This document shows, piece after piece, positions 45,042 through 53,450 of a DNA stretch of 59,192 nt. The position numbers and the translations under genes were made by a program. The notes below the pieces were generated by a model. The model saw only the letters and a list, made by a program, of their open reading frames with translations. It did no database searches and was not told the origin of the DNA. Position 1 is the stretch's first letter; every line of letters begins with the position of its first letter. This DNA comes from CAZJCK01 sp964544635 (GTDB lineage Bacteria > Zixibacteria > MSB-5A5 > GN15 > FEB-12), in the NCBI GenBank assembly GCA_964544635.1, contig CAZJCK010000012.1, positions 1-59,192 on the forward strand, in the 5' to 3' direction.

Positions 45042-45485
45042 ATGAGACTTGTCATTCAGCGGACTACCGGGTGTGAACTGCACATCGATGGCACACCGTA
45101 CAGCGCTATCGGCAATGGGCTGGTGATCCTGTTCGGGACAAAACAGGGCGACAGCGATGTGTCGTGCGGGTGGCTGGCCGAAAAGGCGGCAAACCTGCGG
45201 ATATTCGAGGATGACGACGGCAAGCTGAATCGCAGTCTGCTCGATATCAAGGGCCAGGCGATGATCGTGTCGCAGTTTACACTGTACGCCGACTGCCGCA
45301 AGGGGCGGCGACCGAGTTTCAACGAGGCGATGGAACCGTTGGAAGCGGAACAACTGTACCACCGGTTCATTGAAGAGGTGAAGGCGACCGGTGTGCCGGT
45401 GAGTACCGGCGTGTTCGGCGCCAAAATGGATGTGAAGCTGACCAACCATGGACCTGTCACAATCATTGTCGACCATGAGGCTTGA
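45042..45485 (+). CDS. dtd: D-aminoacyl-tRNA deacylase
   Basis: 147 residues from ATG 45042 ('MRLVIQR', the standard start; the open frame upstream is spurious). Motif 1 'SQFTLYADCRKGRRPSF' and motif 2 'LTNHGPVTIIVD' (Gly-cis-Pro loop) are present, as in all Dtd proteins. It removes D-amino acids and glycine mischarged onto tRNAs. It overlaps the maf gene by 11 bp, so the two are coupled. Confidence 0.95.
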   Translation: MRLVIQRTTGCELHIDGTPYSAIGNGLVILFGTKQGDSDVSCGWLAEKAANLRIFEDDDGKLNRSLLDIKGQAMIVSQFTLYADCRKGRRPSFNEAMEPLEAEQLYHRFIEEVKATGVPVSTGVFGAKMDVKLTNHGPVTIIVDHEA

Positions 45486-46089
45486 GAATCTGGAGAAGCT
45501 CTCCGCGCTCCGCCCGATCGTACTCGGCTCCGGGTCACCACGGCGGTTTGACCTGCTGACCGAGAGCGGCATACAATTCCGCCGTCTCAAGCCGGATCTG
45601 CATGAAAAGCAGGAAGACGGCGAGGCGCCGTTCGATTTCGCAGTCAGGCTGGCGGTCGACAAAGCAAAGGCGGTGGCGCACGTGTGCACTGACGGCGAGG
45701 TCGTGATCGGCTGCGATACTATCGTAGTGCTGGATGCTGTCGTACTGGGGAAACCGTCGGATGATGCCGAGGCGTTCGCGACATTGAAGCGTTTGTCGGG
45801 ACAGATCCATGAGGTTTGTTCGGCGGTGGCGCTGGTGAGCGCCGGCGAGGTGCTGGCGGCCGACCGAGACGTGACACAGGTAAAGTTCAATGCGGTGAGT
45901 GATGAGCAGATTCGAGATTACATCGCTACCGGGGAGCCGTCGGACAAGGCGGGAGCGTATGGTATACAAGGGATGGGGGCATTTTTAGTTGACAGTATTG
46001 AGGGTGAATTGGATACTGTGATCGGGTTACCGCGGGCGCTACTGGACTGCCTGGCGGCTAAAGCAACGGATAAACTAAAAGGCGTATAG
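45475..46089 (+). CDS. maf: Maf-family nucleotide pyrophosphatase
   Basis: 204 residues from ATG 45475 (an in-frame ATG at 45448 inside dtd is possible). 'IVLGSGSPRRFDLL' and 'VVIGCDTIVVLDAVVLGKP' are the substrate loop and metal site; 'DKAGAYGIQGMGAFLVDSIEG' and 'VIGLPRALL' fit the YhdE subgroup acting on dTTP, UTP and modified pyrimidine nucleotides. Overlap with dtd and a 2-bp gap to the next gene suggest one operon. Confidence 0.93.
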   Translation: MRLENLEKLSALRPIVLGSGSPRRFDLLTESGIQFRRLKPDLHEKQEDGEAPFDFAVRLAVDKAKAVAHVCTDGEVVIGCDTIVVLDAVVLGKPSDDAEAFATLKRLSGQIHEVCSAVALVSAGEVLAADRDVTQVKFNAVSDEQIRDYIATGEPSDKAGAYGIQGMGAFLVDSIEGELDTVIGLPRALLDCLAAKATDKLKGV

Positions 46090-46091
46090 CC

Positions 46092-47054
46092 ATGGATGAT
46101 AGACAGATACGCGAGAAGCTCGGAGCCTTACTGAAGGCCGAGAGGGAACGCCAGCAAATAGCCCTGGCCGACCTCGGCGAGCAGTTGAAGATATCGGAGG
46201 CTCATCTCGAGTGTATTGAGCAGGGGGATGTAACCGGGTTGCCGTCGGAGTTGTACTTCTCGCTGTTCGCCAAGTCGTATGCGCAGTCGATCGGGATCGA
46301 CTATACCCGCACGCTGGAGGCGATCAAGGCGGAACTGCTGGAGCAGGCGTCGCCGATCAGGAAGCATGGCAAGGCATCCAGGCCGGTGGCGGAAGGCGAC
46401 GAGGAGGCGGAAGAAGCCGAGTCGAGCAATGTGAAGACGATAGCGTGGATCGGCGGCGCGATTGTCGGCGCCTTTGCTATCTTCATCGTACTCAATACGT
46501 TTGTCTTCCAGGGTGATAGCGAAACATCGCCGGGGGCGACAACCGAGGAGCCGCCGGCCGGCCAGGTGATCGATGACGCGGCGTATGCGGCATATGACTG
46601 GAAAGCTCCGAAAGCGAGTCAAGCGCCGGAGCCGCTCAAGCTGTCGCTACTGGCGCGGGATGATGTATGGACGACGGTGTTTTCGGATGGAGACACGGCG
46701 CTGCGCCAGACATTGGCGGCGGGCCGATCATACGCGATCGAAGCAGAGCACCGTTTGCAATTGTGGATTGCGGCGCCGAGCAGGGTGAGTTTGACGTTGA
46801 ACGGTGAGTCGATTGACGCCCGTGATCCCCGGACCAACCGGGTGTCGGGCGTGGAGATCAACCAGCTGAACAAAGATAAGTTTATGGCAGGTGAGCGGGT
46901 GGCCGCCGGCACGGAGCGTCCGACGAGTGCGACGGCGCCGAATCCGCCTCCTCCCTCGCCCCCGGCTGAGACTACGACCGAGACAGAAACTCAGCCAAAC
47001 GATACCACTGGTACGGTCGACCGGGCCGATACCGACGCTGGAGAACAGCAGTAA
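46092..47054 (+). CDS. RodZ-like helix-turn-helix membrane protein
   Basis: 320 residues. An N-terminal HTH_25-type domain (~5-80: 'LGALLKAERERQQIALADLGEQLKISEAHLECIEQG') is followed by a linker and one transmembrane helix ('WIGGAIVGAFAIFIVLNTFVF', ~117-137). A periplasmic DUF4115-like domain (~180-265) comes next, and then a Pro/Thr-rich tail. Same architecture as RodZ, which links MreB filaments to the envelope and sets rod shape. It precedes smc and ftsY, a common placing for such genes. Confidence 0.8.
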   Translation: MDDRQIREKLGALLKAERERQQIALADLGEQLKISEAHLECIEQGDVTGLPSELYFSLFAKSYAQSIGIDYTRTLEAIKAELLEQASPIRKHGKASRPVAEGDEEAEEAESSNVKTIAWIGGAIVGAFAIFIVLNTFVFQGDSETSPGATTEEPPAGQVIDDAAYAAYDWKAPKASQAPEPLKLSLLARDDVWTTVFSDGDTALRQTLAAGRSYAIEAEHRLQLWIAAPSRVSLTLNGESIDARDPRTNRVSGVEINQLNKDKFMAGERVAAGTERPTSATAPNPPPPSPPAETTTETETQPNDTTGTVDRADTDAGEQQ

Positions 47055-47060
47055 CCCGGC

Positions 47061-47666
47061 ATGAGTCTTAAGACTATCGTAGGCAAGATCCAGCTCCGGC
47101 AGCTCGAGCGCAAGGTCGAGCCGCAGGAGGTGGCGTTTCCGCAGGCGGTCAAGTCGCCGTCGCGGGTGCTTGTCCTGTTGCCCAACGGCCTGCGCGAACT
47201 GACGGCGGTGAAGGAGTTCCTGCCGTCGCTGTCGGACATGTTCAGCAAGGCCCGGATCACGATCCTGCCGGCGCCGGGATTACGGATATCGGACATGATC
47301 TCGCGCAAGGGTTTCTCGGTACTGACGGTGGGGAGCGAGCAGGTAACATGGGCCGGGTTGGCCAAGAAATCATTCCGTGACAAGCTGGCGGGAGAAAAGT
47401 TCGACGTGGTGATTGACTTCACCATGGAGCCGACGTATTTCGCATCGTCGGTATTGTTGAGTTTACCGGGGGCGGTGCGAATTGGCCGGGGGAATTATCT
47501 CGGGGATCCGTATTACAATCTCGAGATCAAAACCAAGTACTTGCGGGATCAGCGGGCGATCTATCGTTCGATCCTGGAAACACTGAAATCGATTCAGACG
47601 GGACAGTTTCGACGGGGACCGGGGCACAAGAACGGTCTTCGGACACAGGAGGAATCGTGCACTTAA
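47061..47666 (+). CDS. GT9/heptosyltransferase-like N-domain protein of unknown role
   Basis: 201 residues. 'SRVLVLLPNGLRELTAVKEFLPSL' then 'KFDVVIDFTMEPTYFASSVLLSLPGAVRIGRGN' resemble the N-terminal half of GT9 ADP-heptose transferases and the short DUF6913-like proteins, but no C-terminal sugar-nucleotide domain follows, so it is unlikely to be a complete transferase. Its 3' end overlaps the GTG start of smc by 10 bp. Function not known. Confidence 0.6.
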   Translation: MSLKTIVGKIQLRQLERKVEPQEVAFPQAVKSPSRVLVLLPNGLRELTAVKEFLPSLSDMFSKARITILPAPGLRISDMISRKGFSVLTVGSEQVTWAGLAKKSFRDKLAGEKFDVVIDFTMEPTYFASSVLLSLPGAVRIGRGNYLGDPYYNLEIKTKYLRDQRAIYRSILETLKSIQTGQFRRGPGHKNGLRTQEESCT

Positions 47667-50600
47667 AGAAGCTGGAGATACTCGGCTTTAAGTCGTTTGC
47701 AGATAAAACTACGGTGTCGTTTGCCGACGGTATGACGGCCATTGTGGGGCCGAACGGATGCGGCAAGACGAACATACTCGACGCCCTGCGCTGGGTGCTG
47801 GGTGAGCAAAAAGTCTCGCTGCTGCGCGGCAGCAAGATGGAAGAGGTTATTTTCAACGGTACGCGCGACGTCAAGCCGCTGGGGATGTCGGAAGTGACGC
47901 TGACGATCGTGAACGATCGCGGCGTGCTGCCGACCGAATACGGTGTGGTTCAGATTACACGCCGGTTGTTCCGCAGCGGCGATTCCGAGTACCTGATGAA
48001 CAAAGTGCCGTGTCGGCTGAAGGACATCCACGAGCTGTTCTTCGATACCGGTATGGGGGCTCACTCGTATTCGGTGATTCAGCAGGATATGATCGAGTCG
48101 GTCATTTCAGACAAGGCTGAGGAGCGGCGGTTCCTGTTCGAGGAAGCGGCCGGTATTACCAAGTACAAGCAGCGCAAGAAGGCGGCGGAGCGCAAACTGG
48201 AAGCGACCGAGAACGATTTCCTGCGGTTGCGCGACATCTATTCGGAAGTAAAGACGCGGGTCAATTCGTTGAATCGCCAGGTGAAGAAGGCGGAGCGGTA
48301 CAAGACCGTGGCCGACGAGATCAAGGCGTGGGAGTTGTATCTCGGCGGCACTCGTCTCAGGCAGATAGAAACGGAGCGCCGCGAGAACCGTGCCAGGCTG
48401 GACGACCTGACTGGTGGTTTGAGCGAACGTCGCACCCGGATCGACAGTTCGTCGGCGACGCTGGAGGATCAGCACCGCAGGCAGATCGATATTGAGCACG
48501 AGTTGACGGCGGTGGGGCACCAGGCGTATGAGATGACCGAGCGCGCCCACGACATGGAAAAAGAGATTACCCTGTTGAACGAGAAGCGTTCGAACAGCCG
48601 GGTGACGATTGATCGCAACCGGAGCGAGATTGATTCGCACCGGGCTCGCCAGGAGGAACTGGGACAGCAGGTCGACTTGCTGCAGGAAGAACTGCGCGGA
48701 CGCCAGGACGATTTGTCGAGGGTGGCGGCGGAGTTGCGCGAGGCCGAAGCGGCGCAGGCGGCGGCAGACGAACGTCTGCTGACGGCGCGGAGCCGTCGGG
48801 AATCGACCAACGCGCAGCTACTGGAACTCGAAGGCAAGTTGTCGTCGGGCAAGGCCGAGGATGAAAGCCTGCGCGAGCAGATGGCGGACCTGGAATCGGC
48901 GATATCGGATCACCAGGCCCAGTTGCAGGTCAACCAGACGCGCCTGACGGAACTGATGAAAGGGCATGAGGCGGCAACCGAGAAGCGTGACCGCCTGAGC
49001 AGCGACCGCAGCGATACCGAGCACAGGTTGAAACAGACCGGCGAGCAGATCGAGTCGCTGGTTGAAGAGAGTGAGTCGCTGAAGAACGATATCGCCAATT
49101 TGCAGGCGTCGCTCGAAGCGGCCCAGGCGCGTCGCAATATGCTCGAAGACATGATCGTACACTACGAGGGGTATGAGTCGGGGGTAGTGACGACAATGGA
49201 AGAGCGCGAACGGTTCCCCGGCGTGATGGGGACGGTAGCCGAGGCATTCGTGCCGGTGGCCGGCATGGAGACGGCGGTTGAGGCGTCGCTCGGAGAGGTG
49301 TCGCGGTTCATTCTCTGCCGTGACCGTCAAACTGCAGAGCAGATCATATTGTACCTTCGCGAGAACAAGAAGGGCAAAATCGGCATGCTGGTGCCGCACA
49401 CGGGGACGATCAACGCGGCGGTGAAACGTCCGGAAATCGACGTCCCGGAATTTGTCGGCTGGCTGGACGGGTTTGTGTCGACCGCTGATGACGCCTTGCG
49501 TCCGCTCAAGGAAGCGGTGCTGGCGCGGGTGGCGGTCATTGAGGACAATGCCGATCCGTCGGAATTGCTCAAGCGCCTCCCCTACGGTTTCAAGGCGGTA
49601 TCGCGCGACGGCCGGGTGTATACGGATACGAGCGTGGCAGGGGGATCGTCGGACAATATCCCGCTGTTCCGTCGACAGGAGAAGCTCAAGGAGCAGGAAG
49701 AAGCGATCGAGGATATCACCCGTAAGCTGGCGGAGACCAACGAGCGCAAGAACAAGGTGACGGCGGAGATCGCGCACAAGCGGGCGGAGTCGCATCGTTT
49801 GAGTGACGCACTGTCGGAGGTTACCGAAGAGTTGCAGGAAGCGCAGCGGCAACTCACCGAACTGGGATACCGTCGCGAGACGACGGAAAAGGAAAGCAGT
49901 CGGCTGCAGCGGGAGCGTTCGACCCTGCAGAACAAGCTGGAGTCAATACGCGGCCGCCAGTATTCGCTCGGGTTGAACTTCGACCAGTTATCGTCGGCAA
50001 AGAAAGAACTGGTCGAAACGCTGACCGAGTCGGGCGACCGGCTCGAGGACCTCGAGAAAGCGGCCTCGGGAGCGGTGGAACGGGTTTCCTCACTGCAGTT
50101 GCGCCAGGTTGAGACGCGGAGTCGGGTGGAGCAGACAGAGAGCCGCATTTCGCATCTCGCGGACATTCGATCGGAGTTGAGAACGACGATCGAGACCAAG
50201 CAGAAAGAGATCGAAGAGGCGGAGCACACGATATCGCAGTCGACAGCGCGGATTGGTGAACTCGAACGCGAATTGAAGCAGGTGTTTGAGGAGCGGGAGC
50301 GGATCACGGCACGCCAGAAGGAATTGCAGGGACAACAGGCCGAGATCATGGAACAGGTCAATGCGGCCGAGAAGCAGCTGAAGCAGTTGCGCCAGGAAAA
50401 AGATGAGTATGGAGAGCAGGTCCACAAGCTTGAGATGACGTTGCAGACACTGGACTCGGAGACACAGAGTATCAGCGAGCGGATTCGAGAAGAGTATGAC
50501 CTCGATATTCGCGAGGTATCGCCGGAGCGTCCCGAGAGCGATATTGAAGACAGCGATGCGCGCAAGCACCTAAGTGAGTTGAAGGAGCGACTGCGGGGGT

Positions 50601-51373
50601 TTGGCGCGGTCAACCTGCTGGCGCTGGAGGAGTTTGACGAAGCGTCGAAGCGGGAAGCGTTCCTCGGCGAGCAACTCACCGACCTCGAGGCGGCCAAGAA
50701 TGACCTCAAGGATACCATCACGCGAATCAACCAGACGGCGCGGCAGTTGTTCGCCGAGACGTTTGAGAAAGTACGCCAGAATTTCCAGCGGTTGTTCGTG
50801 GAACTGTTCACCGGTGGCGAGGCCGACATCGCGCTGGTCGATCCGAGTGATCCGCTGGAGTCGGATATCGAGATCACGGCGCGGCCGCGGGGTAAGAAGA
50901 TCCTGTCGATTACCATGATGTCGGGTGGCGAGCGGGCGTTGACGGCGATCTCTCTCTTGTTCTCGCTTTACCTCGTAAAGCCGTCGCCGTTTTGTATCCT
51001 CGACGAAATTGATGCGCCGCTGGACGACGCCAATTGCCGTCGGTTCCTCCGTATCATCCGCAACTTCTCGGCGCAGACGCAGTTCATCATCATTACGCAC
51101 AACAAGATCACGATGGAAGCATCGGATAACCTGTACGGTGTGACGATGGAGCTGCCGGGAGTATCGAAACTGGTCGGCGTGAAGTTCCACCAGGACGAGG
51201 TCGACGGTGACTCGAGCGCGGCGCTGGTGGTAACTGATGAAGCGTCGGATGCCCTTGAGCCTGTGACGACAGCGGAGAAGGCGGCAACCGAGCAGGAGTT
51301 GCCGGAGTCGATTGCGTCGCGCCTGCGCTCCGAGGTTTCGGTGGGCGACGACAAGAATGACAGCGACAATTAA
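47657..51373 (+). CDS. smc: Chromosome segregation ATPase SMC
   Basis: 1238 residues, usual SMC length. N-terminal Walker A 'GPNGCGKTNILDALRWVLGEQ' in two parts (~32-52), a long coiled coil, a globular hinge (~505-675, including 'FPGVMGTVAEAF' and 'GKIGMLVPHTGTINA'), a second coiled coil, then the ABC signature 'SGGERALTA' (~1090) and Walker B 'CILDEIDAPLDD' (~1113). It forms the condensin that organises replicated chromosomes with ScpA/ScpB, which are not in the window. GTG start at 47657 is preceded by GGAGGA. A ~75-residue charged tail extends past the ATPase head. Confidence 0.97.
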   Translation: MHLKKLEILGFKSFADKTTVSFADGMTAIVGPNGCGKTNILDALRWVLGEQKVSLLRGSKMEEVIFNGTRDVKPLGMSEVTLTIVNDRGVLPTEYGVVQITRRLFRSGDSEYLMNKVPCRLKDIHELFFDTGMGAHSYSVIQQDMIESVISDKAEERRFLFEEAAGITKYKQRKKAAERKLEATENDFLRLRDIYSEVKTRVNSLNRQVKKAERYKTVADEIKAWELYLGGTRLRQIETERRENRARLDDLTGGLSERRTRIDSSSATLEDQHRRQIDIEHELTAVGHQAYEMTERAHDMEKEITLLNEKRSNSRVTIDRNRSEIDSHRARQEELGQQVDLLQEELRGRQDDLSRVAAELREAEAAQAAADERLLTARSRRESTNAQLLELEGKLSSGKAEDESLREQMADLESAISDHQAQLQVNQTRLTELMKGHEAATEKRDRLSSDRSDTEHRLKQTGEQIESLVEESESLKNDIANLQASLEAAQARRNMLEDMIVHYEGYESGVVTTMEERERFPGVMGTVAEAFVPVAGMETAVEASLGEVSRFILCRDRQTAEQIILYLRENKKGKIGMLVPHTGTINAAVKRPEIDVPEFVGWLDGFVSTADDALRPLKEAVLARVAVIEDNADPSELLKRLPYGFKAVSRDGRVYTDTSVAGGSSDNIPLFRRQEKLKEQEEAIEDITRKLAETNERKNKVTAEIAHKRAESHRLSDALSEVTEELQEAQRQLTELGYRRETTEKESSRLQRERSTLQNKLESIRGRQYSLGLNFDQLSSAKKELVETLTESGDRLEDLEKAASGAVERVSSLQLRQVETRSRVEQTESRISHLADIRSELRTTIETKQKEIEEAEHTISQSTARIGELERELKQVFEERERITARQKELQGQQAEIMEQVNAAEKQLKQLRQEKDEYGEQVHKLEMTLQTLDSETQSISERIREEYDLDIREVSPERPESDIEDSDARKHLSELKERLRGFGAVNLLALEEFDEASKREAFLGEQLTDLEAAKNDLKDTITRINQTARQLFAETFEKVRQNFQRLFVELFTGGEADIALVDPSDPLESDIEITARPRGKKILSITMMSGGERALTAISLLFSLYLVKPSPFCILDEIDAPLDDANCRRFLRIIRNFSAQTQFIIITHNKITMEASDNLYGVTMELPGVSKLVGVKFHQDEVDGDSSAALVVTDEASDALEPVTTAEKAATEQELPESIASRLRSEVSVGDDKNDSDN

Positions 51374-51406
51374 GCACTCTACTACGAGCGAAAAGAATTC
51401 CCATAC

Positions 51407-52324
51407 ATGTTCAATGCGTTTGACAAGCTGAAGAACTCGCTGACCAGGACGAAGGACAAGATCATTGGTCAGATCGCGCAGGTGGTGTCGCGGCGAAAGA
51501 TCGATGACGACCTGCTGGATGATATCGAAGAGATACTGATTGAAGCGGATGTCGGCGTGCAGGCGACAATGCGGTTGATCGAGAACATGCGCGAGAAAGC
51601 GAAGGAGCGCAAGCTGATCGAAGGAGAAGACCTGCTTGGCGTGCTCAAGGAAGAGATTGCGACCATCCTCGGTAAAAGCGGCGATACGGTTGCCGGGCCG
51701 GAGAGTACGGTAAAGCCGGAGGTGTGGATAATCGTCGGCGTCAATGGCGTCGGCAAGACGACCACGATCGGCAAGCTGGCGACCACGTTCGCCAACGAGG
51801 GGAAGAAAGTGATCATCGCGGCGTGTGACACGTTTCGGGCGGCAGCGGTGGAGCAGATCGCGATCTGGGCGGATCGGAGCAGTGTCGATATCGTAAAGGC
51901 GCAGGCAGGGTCGGATCCGGCGTCGGTAGCGTTCGATGCGGTGCAGGCGGCGACAGCGCGTGGCGCCGATCTGCTGTTGATCGATACGGCCGGGCGGTTG
52001 CATACCAAGGCCAACCTGATGGAGGAGCTGAAGAAGATCCGTCGGGTAGTTACCAAGGCGGCGCCGAATGCGCCGATCAAGAGCAAGCTGATCATCGACG
52101 GTTCGACCGGTCAGAATGCGGTGCAGCAAGTGCAGGTGTTCACGGACGCGGTGGGGTGTGATGGTATAATCGTGACGAAACTCGACGGCACGGCCAAGGG
52201 AGGCGTTATGATCGCGGTGGCGCAGGAACTCGGCGTGCCGGTGGAGTTTATCGGCATCGGAGAAGGGAAAGACGATTTGCAACGGTTCGATCCGGACAAG
52301 TTTGCGGAGGCGTTGTTCGCATGA
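51407..52324 (+). CDS. ftsY: Signal recognition particle receptor FtsY
   Basis: 305 residues: the NG domains without a long acidic A domain. G motifs 'GVNGVGKTTTIGKLA', 'DTFRAAAVEQ', 'DTAGRLHTK' and 'TKLDGTAKGG' are intact, plus the closing 'GIGEGKDDLQRFD'. It docks SRP-ribosome complexes at the membrane. smc-ftsY adjacency is common in bacteria. It overlaps the yjbQ start by 4 bp. Confidence 0.97.
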   Translation: MFNAFDKLKNSLTRTKDKIIGQIAQVVSRRKIDDDLLDDIEEILIEADVGVQATMRLIENMREKAKERKLIEGEDLLGVLKEEIATILGKSGDTVAGPESTVKPEVWIIVGVNGVGKTTTIGKLATTFANEGKKVIIAACDTFRAAAVEQIAIWADRSSVDIVKAQAGSDPASVAFDAVQAATARGADLLLIDTAGRLHTKANLMEELKKIRRVVTKAAPNAPIKSKLIIDGSTGQNAVQQVQVFTDAVGCDGIIVTKLDGTAKGGVMIAVAQELGVPVEFIGIGEGKDDLQRFDPDKFAEALFA

Positions 52325-52722
52325 GCACGACCCTGACGGTAAAGACATCGCAGCGCGAGGAGTTTGTCGATGTCACGTCACAAGTGCAGCGGGTGATCGA
52401 CGAGAGTGGAGTGACCGACGGTGTGGCTATCTGTTTCGTACCGCACACGACGGCCGGAATTACGATCAACGAGAATGCCGATCCGGATGTAAAGCGTGAT
52501 ATCCTGTGGAAGTTGCGCCATGAGATCCCGAAGGACGATGGGTTTCACCATGCCGAGGGGAATTCGGACGCTCACATCAAGGCATCGCTGATGGGTTTCA
52601 GTCAGCAGTTGTTGATCGAGAACGGCAAGCTGGTCCTGGGAACGTGGCAGGGCGTGTACTTCTGTGAATTCGACGGACCGCGGAACCGAAAGCTGATGGT
52701 CAAAGCAGGCAAGTTTGCTTAA
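52321..52722 (+). CDS. YjbQ/UPF0047 family protein
   Basis: 133 residues with the family core: 'FVPHTTAGITINENADPDV', 'GFHHAEGNSDAHIKASLMG' and 'GTWQGVYFCEFDGPRNRK', including the conserved His and Asp. Members have weak thiamin-phosphate synthase activity in E. coli assays; the physiological role is unclear. Overlaps ftsY by 4 bp and rlmH by 8 bp. Confidence 0.9.
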   Translation: MSTTLTVKTSQREEFVDVTSQVQRVIDESGVTDGVAICFVPHTTAGITINENADPDVKRDILWKLRHEIPKDDGFHHAEGNSDAHIKASLMGFSQQLLIENGKLVLGTWQGVYFCEFDGPRNRKLMVKAGKFA

Positions 52723-53185
52723 GGCGCGAATTGCAGCAGTCGGCCGGGACAAGGACGACTGGATCAGTGACGGTATCGAGCACTATGTGAAGCTGCTGTC
52801 GCGGTGGTCGAAGGTTGACTGGGTGATCGTGACATTGCCCAAAAAGAGCTCGTCCCTCTCCCCCGTCGAACTGAAGAAACTCGAGGCAGAGCGATTGCTG
52901 GAAAAGGTGGGTGACGGTCTGGTAGTGGCGCTGACCGAGGGCGGTCGTGAGTACGATTCCAAGGCGTTCGCAAAGCGATTGCAGAAGTGGCAGACGCATG
53001 CCGGTGGACCGGTGACCTTTGTCATTGGCGGGCCGTATGGCCTGGATGAGGCGGTGCTGCGCCGCGCGGACGAGCACCTGTCGATGTCGAAGCTGACATT
53101 TTCGCATCAGATTGTGCGGTTAGTGCTGCTCGAACAGTTGTACCGGGCGTTGTCCATTTTGCACGGTTCGGATTATCATAAGTGA
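52715..53185 (+). CDS. rlmH: 23S rRNA pseudouridine-1915 N3-methyltransferase
   Basis: 156 residues from TTG 52715, which overlaps the yjbQ stop and gives the standard 'LKARIAAVGRDK' start. SPOUT-fold markers are 'LTEGGREYDSKAFA', 'FVIGGPYGLDEAVLRRAD' and 'LSMSKLTFSHQIVRLVLLEQLYRALSI', ending 'GSDYHK'. It methylates pseudouridine in helix 69 of 23S rRNA. Last gene of the dtd-to-rlmH run. Confidence 0.95.
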   Translation: MLKARIAAVGRDKDDWISDGIEHYVKLLSRWSKVDWVIVTLPKKSSSLSPVELKKLEAERLLEKVGDGLVVALTEGGREYDSKAFAKRLQKWQTHAGGPVTFVIGGPYGLDEAVLRRADEHLSMSKLTFSHQIVRLVLLEQLYRALSILHGSDYHK

Positions 53186-53193
53186 CACAGATC

Positions 53194-53263
53194 CCCCCGC
53201 GCGAAGCGCGCAGTGGGATACCACGATTGGAATACGGGCAGACGGGGACATCTGCCGCCCACA
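53194..53263. repeat. Intergenic repeat cluster after rlmH
   Basis: Contains the GCGCGAAGCGCG hairpin (53194-53217) followed by a GGACAT-centred unit (53236-53263, CAGACGGGGACATCTG core). The same two units occur in the opposite order at 43301-43365 and separately at 36109 and 36530. A 'GGACCACAAGGGTCCTGACCTAC'-type inverted repeat follows near 53309. Confidence 0.6.
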
Positions 53264-53372
53264 ACAACCTACCGCAAGCGCTGGACTACCGGGGTACGTG
53301 AGTTTTGGCAGGACCACAAGGGTCCTGACCTACGGAATCCGATCTACATGGTTCGGACGCAGCATTCATCCC

Positions 53373-53409
53373 AAAAAAACCAGGCATCCGCCGATTCGAC
53401 GAATGCCTG
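53373..53409 (-). terminator. Rho-independent terminator of the giant Ig-repeat gene
   Basis: CAGGCAT (53381-53387) pairs with ATGCCTG (53403-53409), with further partial pairing inside; the minus strand continues into a run of seven T. It lies ~40 bp past the stop codon. Confidence 0.8.
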
Positions 53410-53450
53410 TGAGGAAAGATAAGAGAAGGGGTTTTATTTGTAGTCGTCTG

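Noticed and set aside
50570..52348. 592-codon minus-strand open frame
   Set aside because: Arg/His/Leu-rich antisense shadow of smc and ftsY.
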